Source: Aquilonibacter sp963703325 (GTDB lineage: Bacteria; Vulcanimicrobiota; Vulcanimicrobiia; Vulcanimicrobiales; Vulcanimicrobiaceae). Taken from it: a stretch of DNA of 64,000 bases. The notes under the pieces are model-generated. The model made no database searches, was not told the origin of the DNA, and saw nothing but the letters and a program-made list of their open reading frames with translations. Location: the NCBI GenBank assembly GCA_963703325.1, contig OY969805.1:186001-250000 (forward strand), in the 5' to 3' direction. Positions 23,023 to 31,770 of the stretch are shown here, piece by piece (position 1 is the stretch's first letter; each line of letters begins with the position of its first letter). A program made the translations under genes and the position numbers.

Positions 23023-25182
23023 ATGGATCGATCGGCCGACGAACGCGAAGCGGCGCGACGCCGCTCCGCGGAAGAGCTTCTTCGGGAGTTTGGCGATCGC
23101 GCACGGCTGGTCATTTACGTTGCCGCGGTTCCGGGCGCCGGCAAAACGCGTCGCCTGCTCACCGACGCACGCCGCCTCCAAGGCGCCGGCAAGCGCGTCG
23201 CGATCGGCTGGATCGAAACGAAGGGACGGCCCGATCTCGAGCGCCTGGCCGAAGGGCTGCCGATCATTCCGCCGCGCATCGTCACGATCGGAACCAATCA
23301 ATACCAAGAGTTCGATCTCGATGCGGCGCTGGAACGCCATCCCGATGTCATCATCATGGACGAGTTGGCGCACGACAATTTAGGCGGCGCGCGCAATGGC
23401 AAGCGCTGGCAAGATGCACTCGCGCTGCGCGCTGCCGGCATCACCGTGCTCGGCGCGTTCAACATCGCGCACCTCGAGACCGTCTCCGCGACGGCCGAGC
23501 GCCTCATCGGCTATCCGATCCGCGAGATCGTGCCGCTTTCGTTTCTCAAGACGGCCGACGAAGTGATCGCGCTCGATGCTTCGCCGGAAATCCTTCGGGA
23601 ACGGTTGCAAAGCGGTAAGATCGTGCGCGACGAAGGCGACATCGCGCGCGCCGAAAGCGGCTTGTACCAAGAGTCGACGTTGACCATGCTGCGCGAGTTG
23701 CTGCTGCGCACGATCGATCAGCTGACAATCCCGACCGTCTCGGCCGCCACGGTCTCGAGTGCGGTGACGATCGTGCCCAAGGGCGTCGAGTGCGAGAGCT
23801 TCGTCCGGCGCTGCGCGCCGCTGGCTGCAGCGCTCGACTTGGCGCTCGAATTACTCCCCGATCCCGGCTGCGATCCGGACGAGGTTGCGCGGGTGGCGGC
23901 AGAATTCAATGCCGAAGTGCTGGCCGCCGAGGAACCGGAACGAATCGATTTTGCGGGATTGCGCGCGGCGCTGCTGATTCTGCCGCGCGGGAAGGTCGGC
24001 GCGCGACTAATCAACCTTCCGGTCGAACACGATATCGCGATGCTCGACGCCGATCAATCCTACATCGAGAGCACGGCGATGACGACGCCGCTCTCGGGCA
24101 CGCTCGGCGACCGGATGCGCGTCGGTTACGGGAAGCTGACCGTCTACCTTGGCGCCGCTGCCGGCGCGGGGAAGACGTACGCCATGCTCGACCGCGGGCA
24201 ACAGCTGCGTGCCGAAGGCGTCGACATCGCCATCGGTCTGGTCGAAACGCACGGGCGGGCCGAGACCGAAGCGATGATCGACGATCTCCCGATCATCCCG
24301 CGAAAGAACGTGCAGGCCGACGGCATCACCTATACCGAGATGGATCGCGAGGCGATCCTCGCGCGCAAGCCGCGCGTGGTGTTGGTCGACGAGCTCGCGC
24401 ATACCAATGCCCCGGGTTCGCTTGCCCCGAAACGCTTCTTCGACGTGCTGGCATTCTTGCGCGCCGGGATCGACGTCATCACCACGCTCAACATTCAACA
24501 CCTCGAGGCGCTCAGCGATGCGGTCTACCGGCTGACCGGCACGATCGTGCGCGAAACATTGCCAGACGGCATCCTTTCTTTAGCGGATGAGATCATCTTT
24601 ATCGACGTGTCGCCGGACGCGTTGCGCGAGCGCCTGCGTGCCGGAAAAATCTATCCACCGGAGCGCATCGAACCGGCGCTCTCAAACTTCTTCCGCATAG
24701 AAAACCTAGCAGCGTTGCGCGAACTCGCGATCCGCGAAGTGCTGCGAGCAGAAACGCGCGAGCGGATCGCTGCGCCGTTCGATCGGATTTTACTCTCGGT
24801 CGTCGGGCGACGCGAAGATCTCTTGCTGCTGCGCAAAGCCTCGCGCATGGCAGCCCGGCTCGAGGTCGATTTTGCCGTTGCCCACATCGCCGAGCGCCGC
24901 GATCGGGTCGACGAAGCGATGGTGATGGAGTTCGAGCGCGCGACGAGAGTGCTCAACATCGATTGGGTGGACGAGCGCGGCGTCGACGACGCCGCAAGAC
25001 GTCTGCTCGAGATCGCTCGCTCGAAGCCGCAAACGGACATTGCCATCGGCGGCACACATCGCGCCCCGCGTTGGCCGGCGCGCAATTCGTTCGCACGCCG
25101 TCTCTTCGACAACGGTGCGCGCGAGCTGCTCGTGCTGGCTCGCCCGAAGGCGATCATCGACAACGGCGACGGCGACGCTTAA
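23023..25182 (+). CDS. Tandem KdpD sensor-domain protein without kinase domain
   Basis: The 719-aa product contains two KdpD N-terminal sensor units in a row. Unit one has Walker A VAAVPGAGKTR near residue 35 and DELAHDNLGG near 120. Unit two has AAAGAGKTYAML near 380 and DELAHTNAPGS near 455, closer to the canonical KdpD. Each is followed by a USP-like domain, the second (FDRILLSVVGRREDL to ELLVLARP) well preserved, the first degenerate. No membrane helix, HisKA or ATPase domain exists. KdpD USP domains bind c-di-AMP in some bacteria. It converges with kdpC, overlapping by four bases. Confidence 0.9.
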   Translation: MDRSADEREAARRRSAEELLREFGDRARLVIYVAAVPGAGKTRRLLTDARRLQGAGKRVAIGWIETKGRPDLERLAEGLPIIPPRIVTIGTNQYQEFDLDAALERHPDVIIMDELAHDNLGGARNGKRWQDALALRAAGITVLGAFNIAHLETVSATAERLIGYPIREIVPLSFLKTADEVIALDASPEILRERLQSGKIVRDEGDIARAESGLYQESTLTMLRELLLRTIDQLTIPTVSAATVSSAVTIVPKGVECESFVRRCAPLAAALDLALELLPDPGCDPDEVARVAAEFNAEVLAAEEPERIDFAGLRAALLILPRGKVGARLINLPVEHDIAMLDADQSYIESTAMTTPLSGTLGDRMRVGYGKLTVYLGAAAGAGKTYAMLDRGQQLRAEGVDIAIGLVETHGRAETEAMIDDLPIIPRKNVQADGITYTEMDREAILARKPRVVLVDELAHTNAPGSLAPKRFFDVLAFLRAGIDVITTLNIQHLEALSDAVYRLTGTIVRETLPDGILSLADEIIFIDVSPDALRERLRAGKIYPPERIEPALSNFFRIENLAALRELAIREVLRAETRERIAAPFDRILLSVVGRREDLLLLRKASRMAARLEVDFAVAHIAERRDRVDEAMVMEFERATRVLNIDWVDERGVDDAARRLLEIARSKPQTDIAIGGTHRAPRWPARNSFARRLFDNGARELLVLARPKAIIDNGDGDA

Positions 25183-25778
25183 TGAAGGCTCGCGAGCGCC
25201 ATATTTAGCTGCAAGACATTGACGCGCGGTTCGCCGAGGATGCCGAACGTGCGCGGCGCGATCGTCCGCGCGATCAGCGCGTTCACCGTCGTGAGTGGCA
25301 GATTCCGCGCCTTTGCCACGCGCGGCGCCTGATAATAGGCGCCCTCGGGGCTGATATCCGGATCGATGCCGCTGCCGCTCGACGTTACCAGATCCATCGG
25401 GACCGGAATCGTCGCGTCGGGATTTGCCTTCTCGAGTGCGGCGATCGTTGCTCTGGTCGAATCGATCAGCTTCTTCGAGGTTGGGCCGAAGTTCGTTCCC
25501 CCCGTCTGCGTGGGATCGTAGCCCTTTCCCGCGGCCGACGGGCGGCCCTGGAAGTATTCCGGCTTCGTCCACAGTTGCCCGATGATGGCCGAGCCGACCG
25601 GTTTCCCGTTCACGTAGACCATCGAACCGTTGGCCTGCCAAGGGAACAGCACTTGCGCGATGCCCGTCATGACCAGCGGATAGATCAATCCGAACATGAT
25701 CACGGTAACGAGGGTGTAGATCGCCGACGTTCCGATATGCCTGAACGTGTTGTCTTTGATTTGTTGTGCGTTTGCCAT
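25179..25778 (-). CDS. kdpC: K+-transporting ATPase subunit C
   Basis: The 199-aa product has one N-terminal membrane helix (IYTLVTVIMFGLIYPLVMTG) and the KdpC periplasmic-type domain: GSAIIGQLWTKPEYFQGRPSA and VTSSGSGIDPDISPEGAYYQ. KdpC stabilises the KdpFABC complex and affects ATP affinity. It is the last gene of the kdp operon, 14 bases after kdpB. Confidence 0.95.
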   Translation of the reverse strand: MANAQQIKDNTFRHIGTSAIYTLVTVIMFGLIYPLVMTGIAQVLFPWQANGSMVYVNGKPVGSAIIGQLWTKPEYFQGRPSAAGKGYDPTQTGGTNFGPTSKKLIDSTRATIAALEKANPDATIPVPMDLVTSSGSGIDPDISPEGAYYQAPRVAKARNLPLTTVNALIARTIAPRTFGILGEPRVNVLQLNMALASLH

Positions 25779-25792
25779 GCTATAGTGTTACC

Positions 25793-27841
25793 TTACGTCA
25801 AGTGAAGCGCGGCCAGAATCATGTCGACGAGCTTGATCCCGATGAACGGCAAGATGATTCCGCCAACACCGTAGACCAGCACGTTCTCGCGGAGAACCGC
25901 ATTTGCGCCCCGCGGCTTGTACGCCACCCCGCGCAACGCGAGTGGTACCAGAGCGATAATGATCAACGCGTTGAAGATGACCGCCGAAAGAATCGCGCTC
26001 TGCGGCGTTGTGAGACGCATGACGTTGAGCTCGTTCATCACCGGATACGCCGTTGCAAACATTGCCGGCAGAATCGCGAAGTACTTGGCGACGTCGTTGG
26101 CAATCGAGAACGTGGTCAGTGCGCCGCGCGTCATCAGTAACTGCTTGCCGATTTCTACGACCTCGATGAGCTTGGTGGGATCGGAGTCGAGATCGACCAT
26201 GTTCGCAGCCTCTTTCGCTGCCTGCGTGCCGGTGTTCATCGCAACGCCGACATCGGCTTGCGCGAGCGCCGGCGCATCGTTCGTGCCATCGCCGGTCATC
26301 GCGACGAGCCGGCCGGAATTCTGCTCGCGTTTGATCAGATCCATCTTGGTTTCAGGCGTGGCCTCGGCGAGAAAGTCGTCGACACCGGCCTCTCCGGCAA
26401 TAGCCGCTGCGGTAAGCGGATTGTCGCCGGTGATCATCACGGTGCGGATGCCCATCGCACGCAAGCGATCGAAGCGCTCCCGCATGTTCGGTTTGAGAAT
26501 GTCCTTCAGATGGATGACGCCGAGAATCTGCGCGTTGCGCGCAACCAAGAGCGGCGTGCCGCCCGATCGCGCGATGCGCTCGACCTGTTGTGCGAGGCCA
26601 TCGACAGGCTTCCCACCCTGATCGCGCACCCACGTCGTGATCGCGTCAGGCGCGCCCTTGCGCAGCTTGGTCCCGTCGGGCAGATCGATGCCGCTCATGC
26701 GCGTGTACGCGCTGAAGGGGATGAAGGTCGCGCCGGCAGGTTCGACGTCACCGATGCCGTTCGCTTGTGCGAGCGTGACGATCGAGCGCCCTTCCGGCGT
26801 TTCGTCGGGAAGCGAGGTCAGGTAGGCGACGCGCATGGCGTCGCCCGGAGCGGCCACATCGACCGTGATGATTTCGCTCGCCCGGCGGTTGCCCAGCGTG
26901 ATCGTACCGGTCTTATCTAACAGCAGTGTGTCGACATCACCGGCGGCCTCGACCGCACGCCCGCTCATTGCCAGAACGTTGCGCTGCATCACGCGATCCA
27001 TGCCCGCGATGCCGATCGCCGAGAGCAGGCCTCCGATCGTCGTCGGAATTAAGCAAACCAACAGTGCGATGAGCACGGTCACCGATTGATGCTCCCCGGC
27101 ATAGAGCGAATAGGGCGAAAGCGTTGCGACCGCAATTAGAAAAATGATCGTCAAACCTGCGAGCAAGATCGATAGCGCGATCTCGTTGGGCGTCTTCTGA
27201 CGCTTCGCGCCCTCGACCAGGCCGATCATCCGGTCCAGGAACGTTTCGCCTGGGTTCGCCGTAATGCGGACCTCGATTTGATCCGAGATCACGCGTGTAC
27301 CGCCGGTGACCGAGCTGCGATCGCCGCCGCCCTCGCGCACGACCGGGGCCGACTCGCCGGTAATCGCCGATTCGTCGACCATGGCCGCACCATGAATCAC
27401 ATCGCCGTCGCCCGGAATCATCTCGCCGGCCGTGACGCGCACGACGTCGCCCCGGCGCAGGTTGCTCGACGGCACGGACTCGATGCCGTCGCCCACGACC
27501 AAGTTTGCAAGCGTCTCAGTCCGCGTCCGGCGCAGCGCGTCAGCTTGCGCTTTACCGCGCCCTTCGGCTACGGCTTCGGCGAAGTTCGCAAAGAGCACCG
27601 TGAACCAGAGCCAAATCGAAATCGCAAAATCGAACCCGGCCGCTCCGTGCGTGCTCAGGTCACGCACGAAGAATACGAGCGTCGCAAGTGCGCCGACCTC
27701 GCAAACGAACATCACCGGGTTGCGCGCTTGCCAGCGCGGATCGAGCTTCTTGAAAGAATCGATGATGGCGCGGCCCAGGATCTCCCTATCGAACAGTGAG
27801 CGAGCTTTGGGGCGGCGCTCGATTCGGCGTTGCGAGAGCAT
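25793..27841 (-). CDS. kdpB: K+-transporting P-type ATPase subunit B
   Basis: The 682-aa product is the catalytic subunit: actuator TGES (DESAITGESAPV), phosphorylation site LLLDKTGTITLGNR, nucleotide-domain motifs, hinge TGDGTNDAPALAQADVGVAM and seven membrane helices. It hydrolyses ATP to drive K+ uptake through KdpA at very low external K+. It starts directly after the TAA of kdpA. Confidence 0.97.
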   Translation of the reverse strand: MLSQRRIERRPKARSLFDREILGRAIIDSFKKLDPRWQARNPVMFVCEVGALATLVFFVRDLSTHGAAGFDFAISIWLWFTVLFANFAEAVAEGRGKAQADALRRTRTETLANLVVGDGIESVPSSNLRRGDVVRVTAGEMIPGDGDVIHGAAMVDESAITGESAPVVREGGGDRSSVTGGTRVISDQIEVRITANPGETFLDRMIGLVEGAKRQKTPNEIALSILLAGLTIIFLIAVATLSPYSLYAGEHQSVTVLIALLVCLIPTTIGGLLSAIGIAGMDRVMQRNVLAMSGRAVEAAGDVDTLLLDKTGTITLGNRRASEIITVDVAAPGDAMRVAYLTSLPDETPEGRSIVTLAQANGIGDVEPAGATFIPFSAYTRMSGIDLPDGTKLRKGAPDAITTWVRDQGGKPVDGLAQQVERIARSGGTPLLVARNAQILGVIHLKDILKPNMRERFDRLRAMGIRTVMITGDNPLTAAAIAGEAGVDDFLAEATPETKMDLIKREQNSGRLVAMTGDGTNDAPALAQADVGVAMNTGTQAAKEAANMVDLDSDPTKLIEVVEIGKQLLMTRGALTTFSIANDVAKYFAILPAMFATAYPVMNELNVMRLTTPQSAILSAVIFNALIIIALVPLALRGVAYKPRGANAVLRENVLVYGVGGIILPFIGIKLVDMILAALHLT

Positions 27842-29542
27842 TTAGAACGTTTTTCCTTGCAGCATGAGCAGTTGTTCGACGACCGGACCGAGTGCGTCGG
27901 CCGGGAAGAATGTGAGCGCGCCGACGATGACGATCGTTCCGATCAACAACGCGATGAAGACGGGGGAGTGCGTTTCGAACGTGCCTGGCCCGGCGGCAAC
28001 GGCCTTCTTACCGGCGAGCGCGCCCGCTAGCGCGATCGCCGGGATGAACATACCGATGCGCCCGAAAAGCATCGCGACGCTTCCCAACAAGTTGTAGAAA
28101 ACGTTGGGACCGATACCGGCAAACGCACTGCCGTTATTGCCCACCATCGACGTAAATGCGTAGAGGATTTCCGAGAACCCGTGCGGACCCGCGTTGTTCA
28201 AGGTGGCTAGCCCGATGGGCGTAACCGCGGCGATCGCCGCCGGCACCAGCACGAAGATCGGCGGCACTAGGAAGAACAGTATGGCAAGCTGCACCTCTTT
28301 GCGCTCGATCTTCTTCCCGAGATACTCCGGCGTGCGTCCGACCATCAAACCGGCAATAAACACCGTGAGCACGATCATCATCAACATACCGTACATACCG
28401 CTGCCGACGCCGCCGAAGATGATCTCGCCGAGTTGAATGTCGACGAGCGGAACCAGACCGCCGAGCGGAGTGAAGGAATCGTGCATCGCGTTCACGGCGC
28501 CACACGACGTCACGGTGGTCATCGTCGCGAAAAGCGCCGAGGCTGCCACACCGAAGCGGACCTCTTTCCCCTCCATGTTGCCGCCGGCGACACCCAAGCT
28601 ATGAACGATCGGGTTACCCGCGGCCTCGCTCGAATAACAGACGGCAAACATAGCCAGGAAGATGATCGACATCGTAGCGAGGATTGCCCAGCCCTGGCGC
28701 TGGTCTTTCACCATTCGCCCGAACGTGTACGTGAGCGCGGCACCGATGAGGAAGATCGAGAAAAGTTCGAAGAGATTACTAAGCGGAGTCGGATTCTCGT
28801 TCGGCGAGGCAGAGTTCGCGTTCACGAAGCCGCCGCCGTTCGTTCCCATGTCCTTGATCCACTCTTGCGACGCCATCGGGCCCTGCGTGATCGTCTGCTT
28901 GAATCCTTCGATCGACACGACGTTCGTGTACGCATGAAAGTTCTGCGGCATGCCTTGCCACACGAGCAGCAGCGATCCAACGATGCAAATCGGAAGAAAG
29001 ACGTAGAGCATGCAACGAGTCAGGTCGGCCCAAAAGTTGCCCAGCGTCGCGATCGTGGTTCGAGCGATACCGCGGAAAAGCGCGATTGCAAGGCAGATGC
29101 CCAGACCCGCCGATACCCAGTTGTGCCACGCGAGACCCATCATCTGCGAAAGGTAGCTCATCGTGCTCTCGCCCGAGTAGAACTGCCAGTTCGTATTCGT
29201 CAGGAAGCTGACCGCCGTATTCCACGCCAGATCGGGAGCGAGGTTGCCGAATCGCTGCGGATTGAGTGGCAGCCACGCCTGTGTACGCAAGAGCACGTAC
29301 AAATAGATCAGGCCGACGACATGAAAGCCGAGTACCGCGAAGAGATAGACGTACCACGGCATCTCCTGCTTCGGATCGATCCGACAGATGCGGTACACCA
29401 GGTTTTCGATCGGCACCAGGACCGGCGACAAAAACGTACGCTCGCCGCCGAACACGCGCGCCATATAGGCGCCGAGCGGTTTGACGAACAGCAGAACTAG
29501 TCCGAAAATGACCAGCGCTTCGACCCAGCCGACGACGGTCAT
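27842..29542 (-). CDS. kdpA: K+-transporting ATPase subunit A
   Basis: The 566-aa product is the channel-like subunit with about ten membrane helices and four selectivity loops, for example SFLTNTNWQFYSGE, DMGTNGGGFVNANS, VTSCGAVNAMHDSF and VGNNGSAFAG. ATG 29542 overlaps the stop of the 28-aa peptide upstream. The frame is open to 29557, but the family N-terminus fits the downstream ATG. Confidence 0.96.
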   Translation of the reverse strand: MTVVGWVEALVIFGLVLLFVKPLGAYMARVFGGERTFLSPVLVPIENLVYRICRIDPKQEMPWYVYLFAVLGFHVVGLIYLYVLLRTQAWLPLNPQRFGNLAPDLAWNTAVSFLTNTNWQFYSGESTMSYLSQMMGLAWHNWVSAGLGICLAIALFRGIARTTIATLGNFWADLTRCMLYVFLPICIVGSLLLVWQGMPQNFHAYTNVVSIEGFKQTITQGPMASQEWIKDMGTNGGGFVNANSASPNENPTPLSNLFELFSIFLIGAALTYTFGRMVKDQRQGWAILATMSIIFLAMFAVCYSSEAAGNPIVHSLGVAGGNMEGKEVRFGVAASALFATMTTVTSCGAVNAMHDSFTPLGGLVPLVDIQLGEIIFGGVGSGMYGMLMMIVLTVFIAGLMVGRTPEYLGKKIERKEVQLAILFFLVPPIFVLVPAAIAAVTPIGLATLNNAGPHGFSEILYAFTSMVGNNGSAFAGIGPNVFYNLLGSVAMLFGRIGMFIPAIALAGALAGKKAVAAGPGTFETHSPVFIALLIGTIVIVGALTFFPADALGPVVEQLLMLQGKTF

Positions 29543-29628
29543 CAGAGCACCTCGCAACCGACGACGTAGCGGTCGAAAATTACGAAGAGAACTATGCCGA
29601 GGACGATGATCCCTAGCTCGAGCAGCAT
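29542..29628 (-). CDS. 28-aa membrane peptide between kdpF and kdpA
   Basis: After AGGAG at 29636-29640, ATG 29628 starts a 28-aa peptide, one hydrophobic helix (LELGIIVLGIVLFVIFDRY) with a short tail VVGCEVL. The stop TGA overlaps the kdpA ATG. It is not KdpF, which lies just upstream. Position and coupling suggest it is part of, or regulates, the Kdp complex. Confidence 0.7.
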   Translation of the reverse strand: MLLELGIIVLGIVLFVIFDRYVVGCEVL

Positions 29629-29638
29629 GCAGTGACTC

Positions 29639-29728
29639 CTAGAATTTTTCGGGGCGGAGCATCGCGTACAACAGGTACGCGAGACCCGCGATAGTGAGCA
29701 ACAGGCCCAAGATGTCGTCGAACGCCAT
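29639..29728 (-). CDS. kdpF: K+-transporting ATPase subunit F
   Basis: A 29-aa peptide from ATG 29728: one membrane helix ending in AYLLYAMLRPEKF, the KdpF signature (YLxYALLRPExF). KdpF sits at the KdpA interface and stabilises the complex. It is the first gene of the operon kdpF-(28 aa)-kdpA-kdpB-kdpC. Confidence 0.88.
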   Translation of the reverse strand: MAFDDILGLLLTIAGLAYLLYAMLRPEKF

Positions 29729-29770
29729 AACGCTCTCACGATACGCTGGTCGCATCGCCGTCGCCAGCCG

Positions 29771-29791
29771 CCGAACGGATGATCCATTCGG
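29771..29791. promoter_or_regulatory. Imperfect palindrome upstream of kdpF
   Basis: CCGAACGGATGATCCATTCGG is an almost symmetric 21-base dyad (CCGAA/TTCGG and GGAT/ATCC arms) in the 135-base gap between kdpF and the divergent outer-membrane protein gene. It lies 43 bases before the kdpF start, a suitable place for an operator. The binding protein is unknown. Confidence 0.4.
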
Positions 29792-29863
29792 ACGCCGGCA
29801 GCCGTCGGGTTCATCCCTCCGGCGGATGGCGCGCGAAGCTCGTGAGGACTATGATCGCTGGCG

Positions 29864-30673
29864 ATGATTATTCTTGCCTCGCTTTTGGCCGCGGCACTTG
29901 CCGCGTCGCCATCTCCCTCGCCCTCTCCGTCGCCGCCGAGCGATCCCTGCGGATCGATTCTGAGCATCGTCACGCGTCCCACGGTCACGACCGGCGTATG
30001 TACCGTGCGCGCGCACAAGGTGTTGCTCGAAAACGGCTACACCAACACAACGGTCACCGGACCGGGGGGCGGCCAGAGCGTGAGCTACCCGCAGTCCTTC
30101 CTTCGGATCGGCACGGGTGATTCGCATCTCGAGTTCGCGATCAGTCCGCCGTCATCGAACGCAAGCAGCGTCGGCGGCGCAGCCGTCGGCGGGACCAGCG
30201 ACGTGAACTTTGGCGCGAAATATGAACTCGGCTACAACGCGAATGCCGTGTGGGGTGTAAACGCGCAGGTTTCGACGCCCTCGGGCAGCCGCGCTTTTAC
30301 CGCGGGCGGCGCGCAGTATACGGGAAACTTCAACTGGGGCTACACGCTCAATTCGGAATTCTCGCTCGCAGGCACGCTGGGATTCAACTCACTCGCAGGC
30401 TACAACGCGAGCGGGGACGTCGCACACTACTTCGCCTTCATTCCGAGCATGGAACTCGAGGCGTCGCTCCCGGCGAATTCGCAACTCTTTGCGGAATACG
30501 CCTATTTCACGCAAGCCGGTGTTGGGCTGGGTTCACGCAGTCTCTTCGATTTCGGCTACCAGAAAGATATCGGCCCGCACGTGCAGTTCGACGTTGAGTA
30601 CGGCATCCAGCCGACCGTGCTAAACGGCCAGCAGGTGCACTACGTCGGCGCCGGCCTGTCGTTCATGACCTAG
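29864..30673 (+). CDS. Outer-membrane beta-barrel-like protein
   Basis: The 269-aa product has a signal peptide (IILASLLAAALAASP), a Pro/Ser spacer of PSPSPSPSP type and then alternating amphipathic strands ending in aromatic residues (VHYVGAGLSFMT at the end), typical of outer-membrane transporters of the MetA/PF13557 type. This is one of the best signs of a diderm envelope. Its TAG overlaps the stop of the convergent antiporter gene. Cargo unknown. Confidence 0.75.
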   Translation: MIILASLLAAALAASPSPSPSPSPPSDPCGSILSIVTRPTVTTGVCTVRAHKVLLENGYTNTTVTGPGGGQSVSYPQSFLRIGTGDSHLEFAISPPSSNASSVGGAAVGGTSDVNFGAKYELGYNANAVWGVNAQVSTPSGSRAFTAGGAQYTGNFNWGYTLNSEFSLAGTLGFNSLAGYNASGDVAHYFAFIPSMELEASLPANSQLFAEYAYFTQAGVGLGSRSLFDFGYQKDIGPHVQFDVEYGIQPTVLNGQQVHYVGAGLSFMT

Positions 30674-31764
30674 CCGCGCCTACGCGCAGCTCTGGCTACC
30701 ACCGGAGGCACGGTAAACCCCGCCGAGATGATCGTCGCCAATGCGACCGCGAAAGTCGCCGCGATGATCGTTTCGCGCTGTGCCACGCCGGGCGGCAGCG
30801 CGATTGCGAGCGCGAGCGAAAGCGCACCACGCATTCCCGCGACGCGAACGACGTCGAGCCACTCGCGCGGGTAGCCGGTGGGTAACAGCAAACCCGCGAC
30901 AGCGAAACGCGCTACAAGCACACCGGCGAGCGTGGCAACCACAAAGGCGGGGTTGCGCGTGACGATTGCGATATCCAATGCCGCGCCGACGAGAAAGAAC
31001 ACGATTGCGTTGGCGATGAACGCGGCAACGTCCCAGAAGCGGTTAACGTCCTCGGCAACGGTCAGGCTGATCCACCGCCGCTCGAACCAGCGCAACGCAA
31101 TGCCGCAGGCGATCGTCGCAAAGATGCCCGAGCAGTCCAACCGGTCCGCGGCGAAATACGCAACATACGCGCACAAGCCGGTCGCAACGATCTGCAAGGC
31201 ATCGTTGCTGCGGTTGCGAAGCGCGGTTGCAGCGATAAACGCGACCGCGATGCCGATCGCAATGCCGCCCGCCACACCGGCGACCGCGACCACCGTGATC
31301 CGCGCGACACCTTCCGCGCCAACCGAGCCTGCGAGCACGGCAACCAGGACCGCGCGGTAGAGCGCCACCGCGACCGCGTCGTTGAAGAGTGACTCGCATT
31401 CAACGATCGTGCTGAGCAGCGAGGGTACGCGCATACGCCGGAAGACCGCGACCACCGCAATCGGATCGGTCGCTGCGAGAATCGCGCCGGTGAGCAAACC
31501 CGTCCGCCACGGTACCTGCACGATGGCGAGCGCTCCGGCAATGAGCAGCGCGGTGAGGAGCACGCCCGGAACCACCAGCGTCGCAATCGCCGGCCACACC
31601 CGAAGCATGGCTCGATAGCGCAGGTTCCACGCCGCCTCGAAGAGCAGCGCGGGCAACAGCACATACAGCGTCGCATGACCAAATGCATACGTCAAACGGC
31701 CCGGCTCGATCTCGCCATAGCCGATGCCGGCAAGCACGAGCACGATGATATGCCAAAGCTTCAC
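30670..31764 (-). CDS. CPA1-family Na+(K+)/H+ antiporter
   Basis: The 364-aa product has about eleven membrane helices with the NhaP-type core: ILAATDPIAVVAVFRRMRVP and ECESLFNDAVAVALYR, which carry the ion-binding Asp residues, and VRVAGMRGALSLALAIALP. It exchanges Na+ or K+ for protons. The N-terminus begins inside what is often the second helix, so it may be a short family member. No cytoplasmic C-terminal regulatory domain is present. Confidence 0.88.
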   Translation of the reverse strand: MKLWHIIVLVLAGIGYGEIEPGRLTYAFGHATLYVLLPALLFEAAWNLRYRAMLRVWPAIATLVVPGVLLTALLIAGALAIVQVPWRTGLLTGAILAATDPIAVVAVFRRMRVPSLLSTIVECESLFNDAVAVALYRAVLVAVLAGSVGAEGVARITVVAVAGVAGGIAIGIAVAFIAATALRNRSNDALQIVATGLCAYVAYFAADRLDCSGIFATIACGIALRWFERRWISLTVAEDVNRFWDVAAFIANAIVFFLVGAALDIAIVTRNPAFVVATLAGVLVARFAVAGLLLPTGYPREWLDVVRVAGMRGALSLALAIALPPGVAQRETIIAATFAVALATIISAGFTVPPVVARAARRRG

Positions 31765-31770
31765 AATGCG

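Noticed and set aside
22999..23373. Histidine kinase frame open to 23373
   Set aside because: The upstream part is antisense to the tandem KdpD gene and lacks family features. ATG 23001 opens at the first helix.
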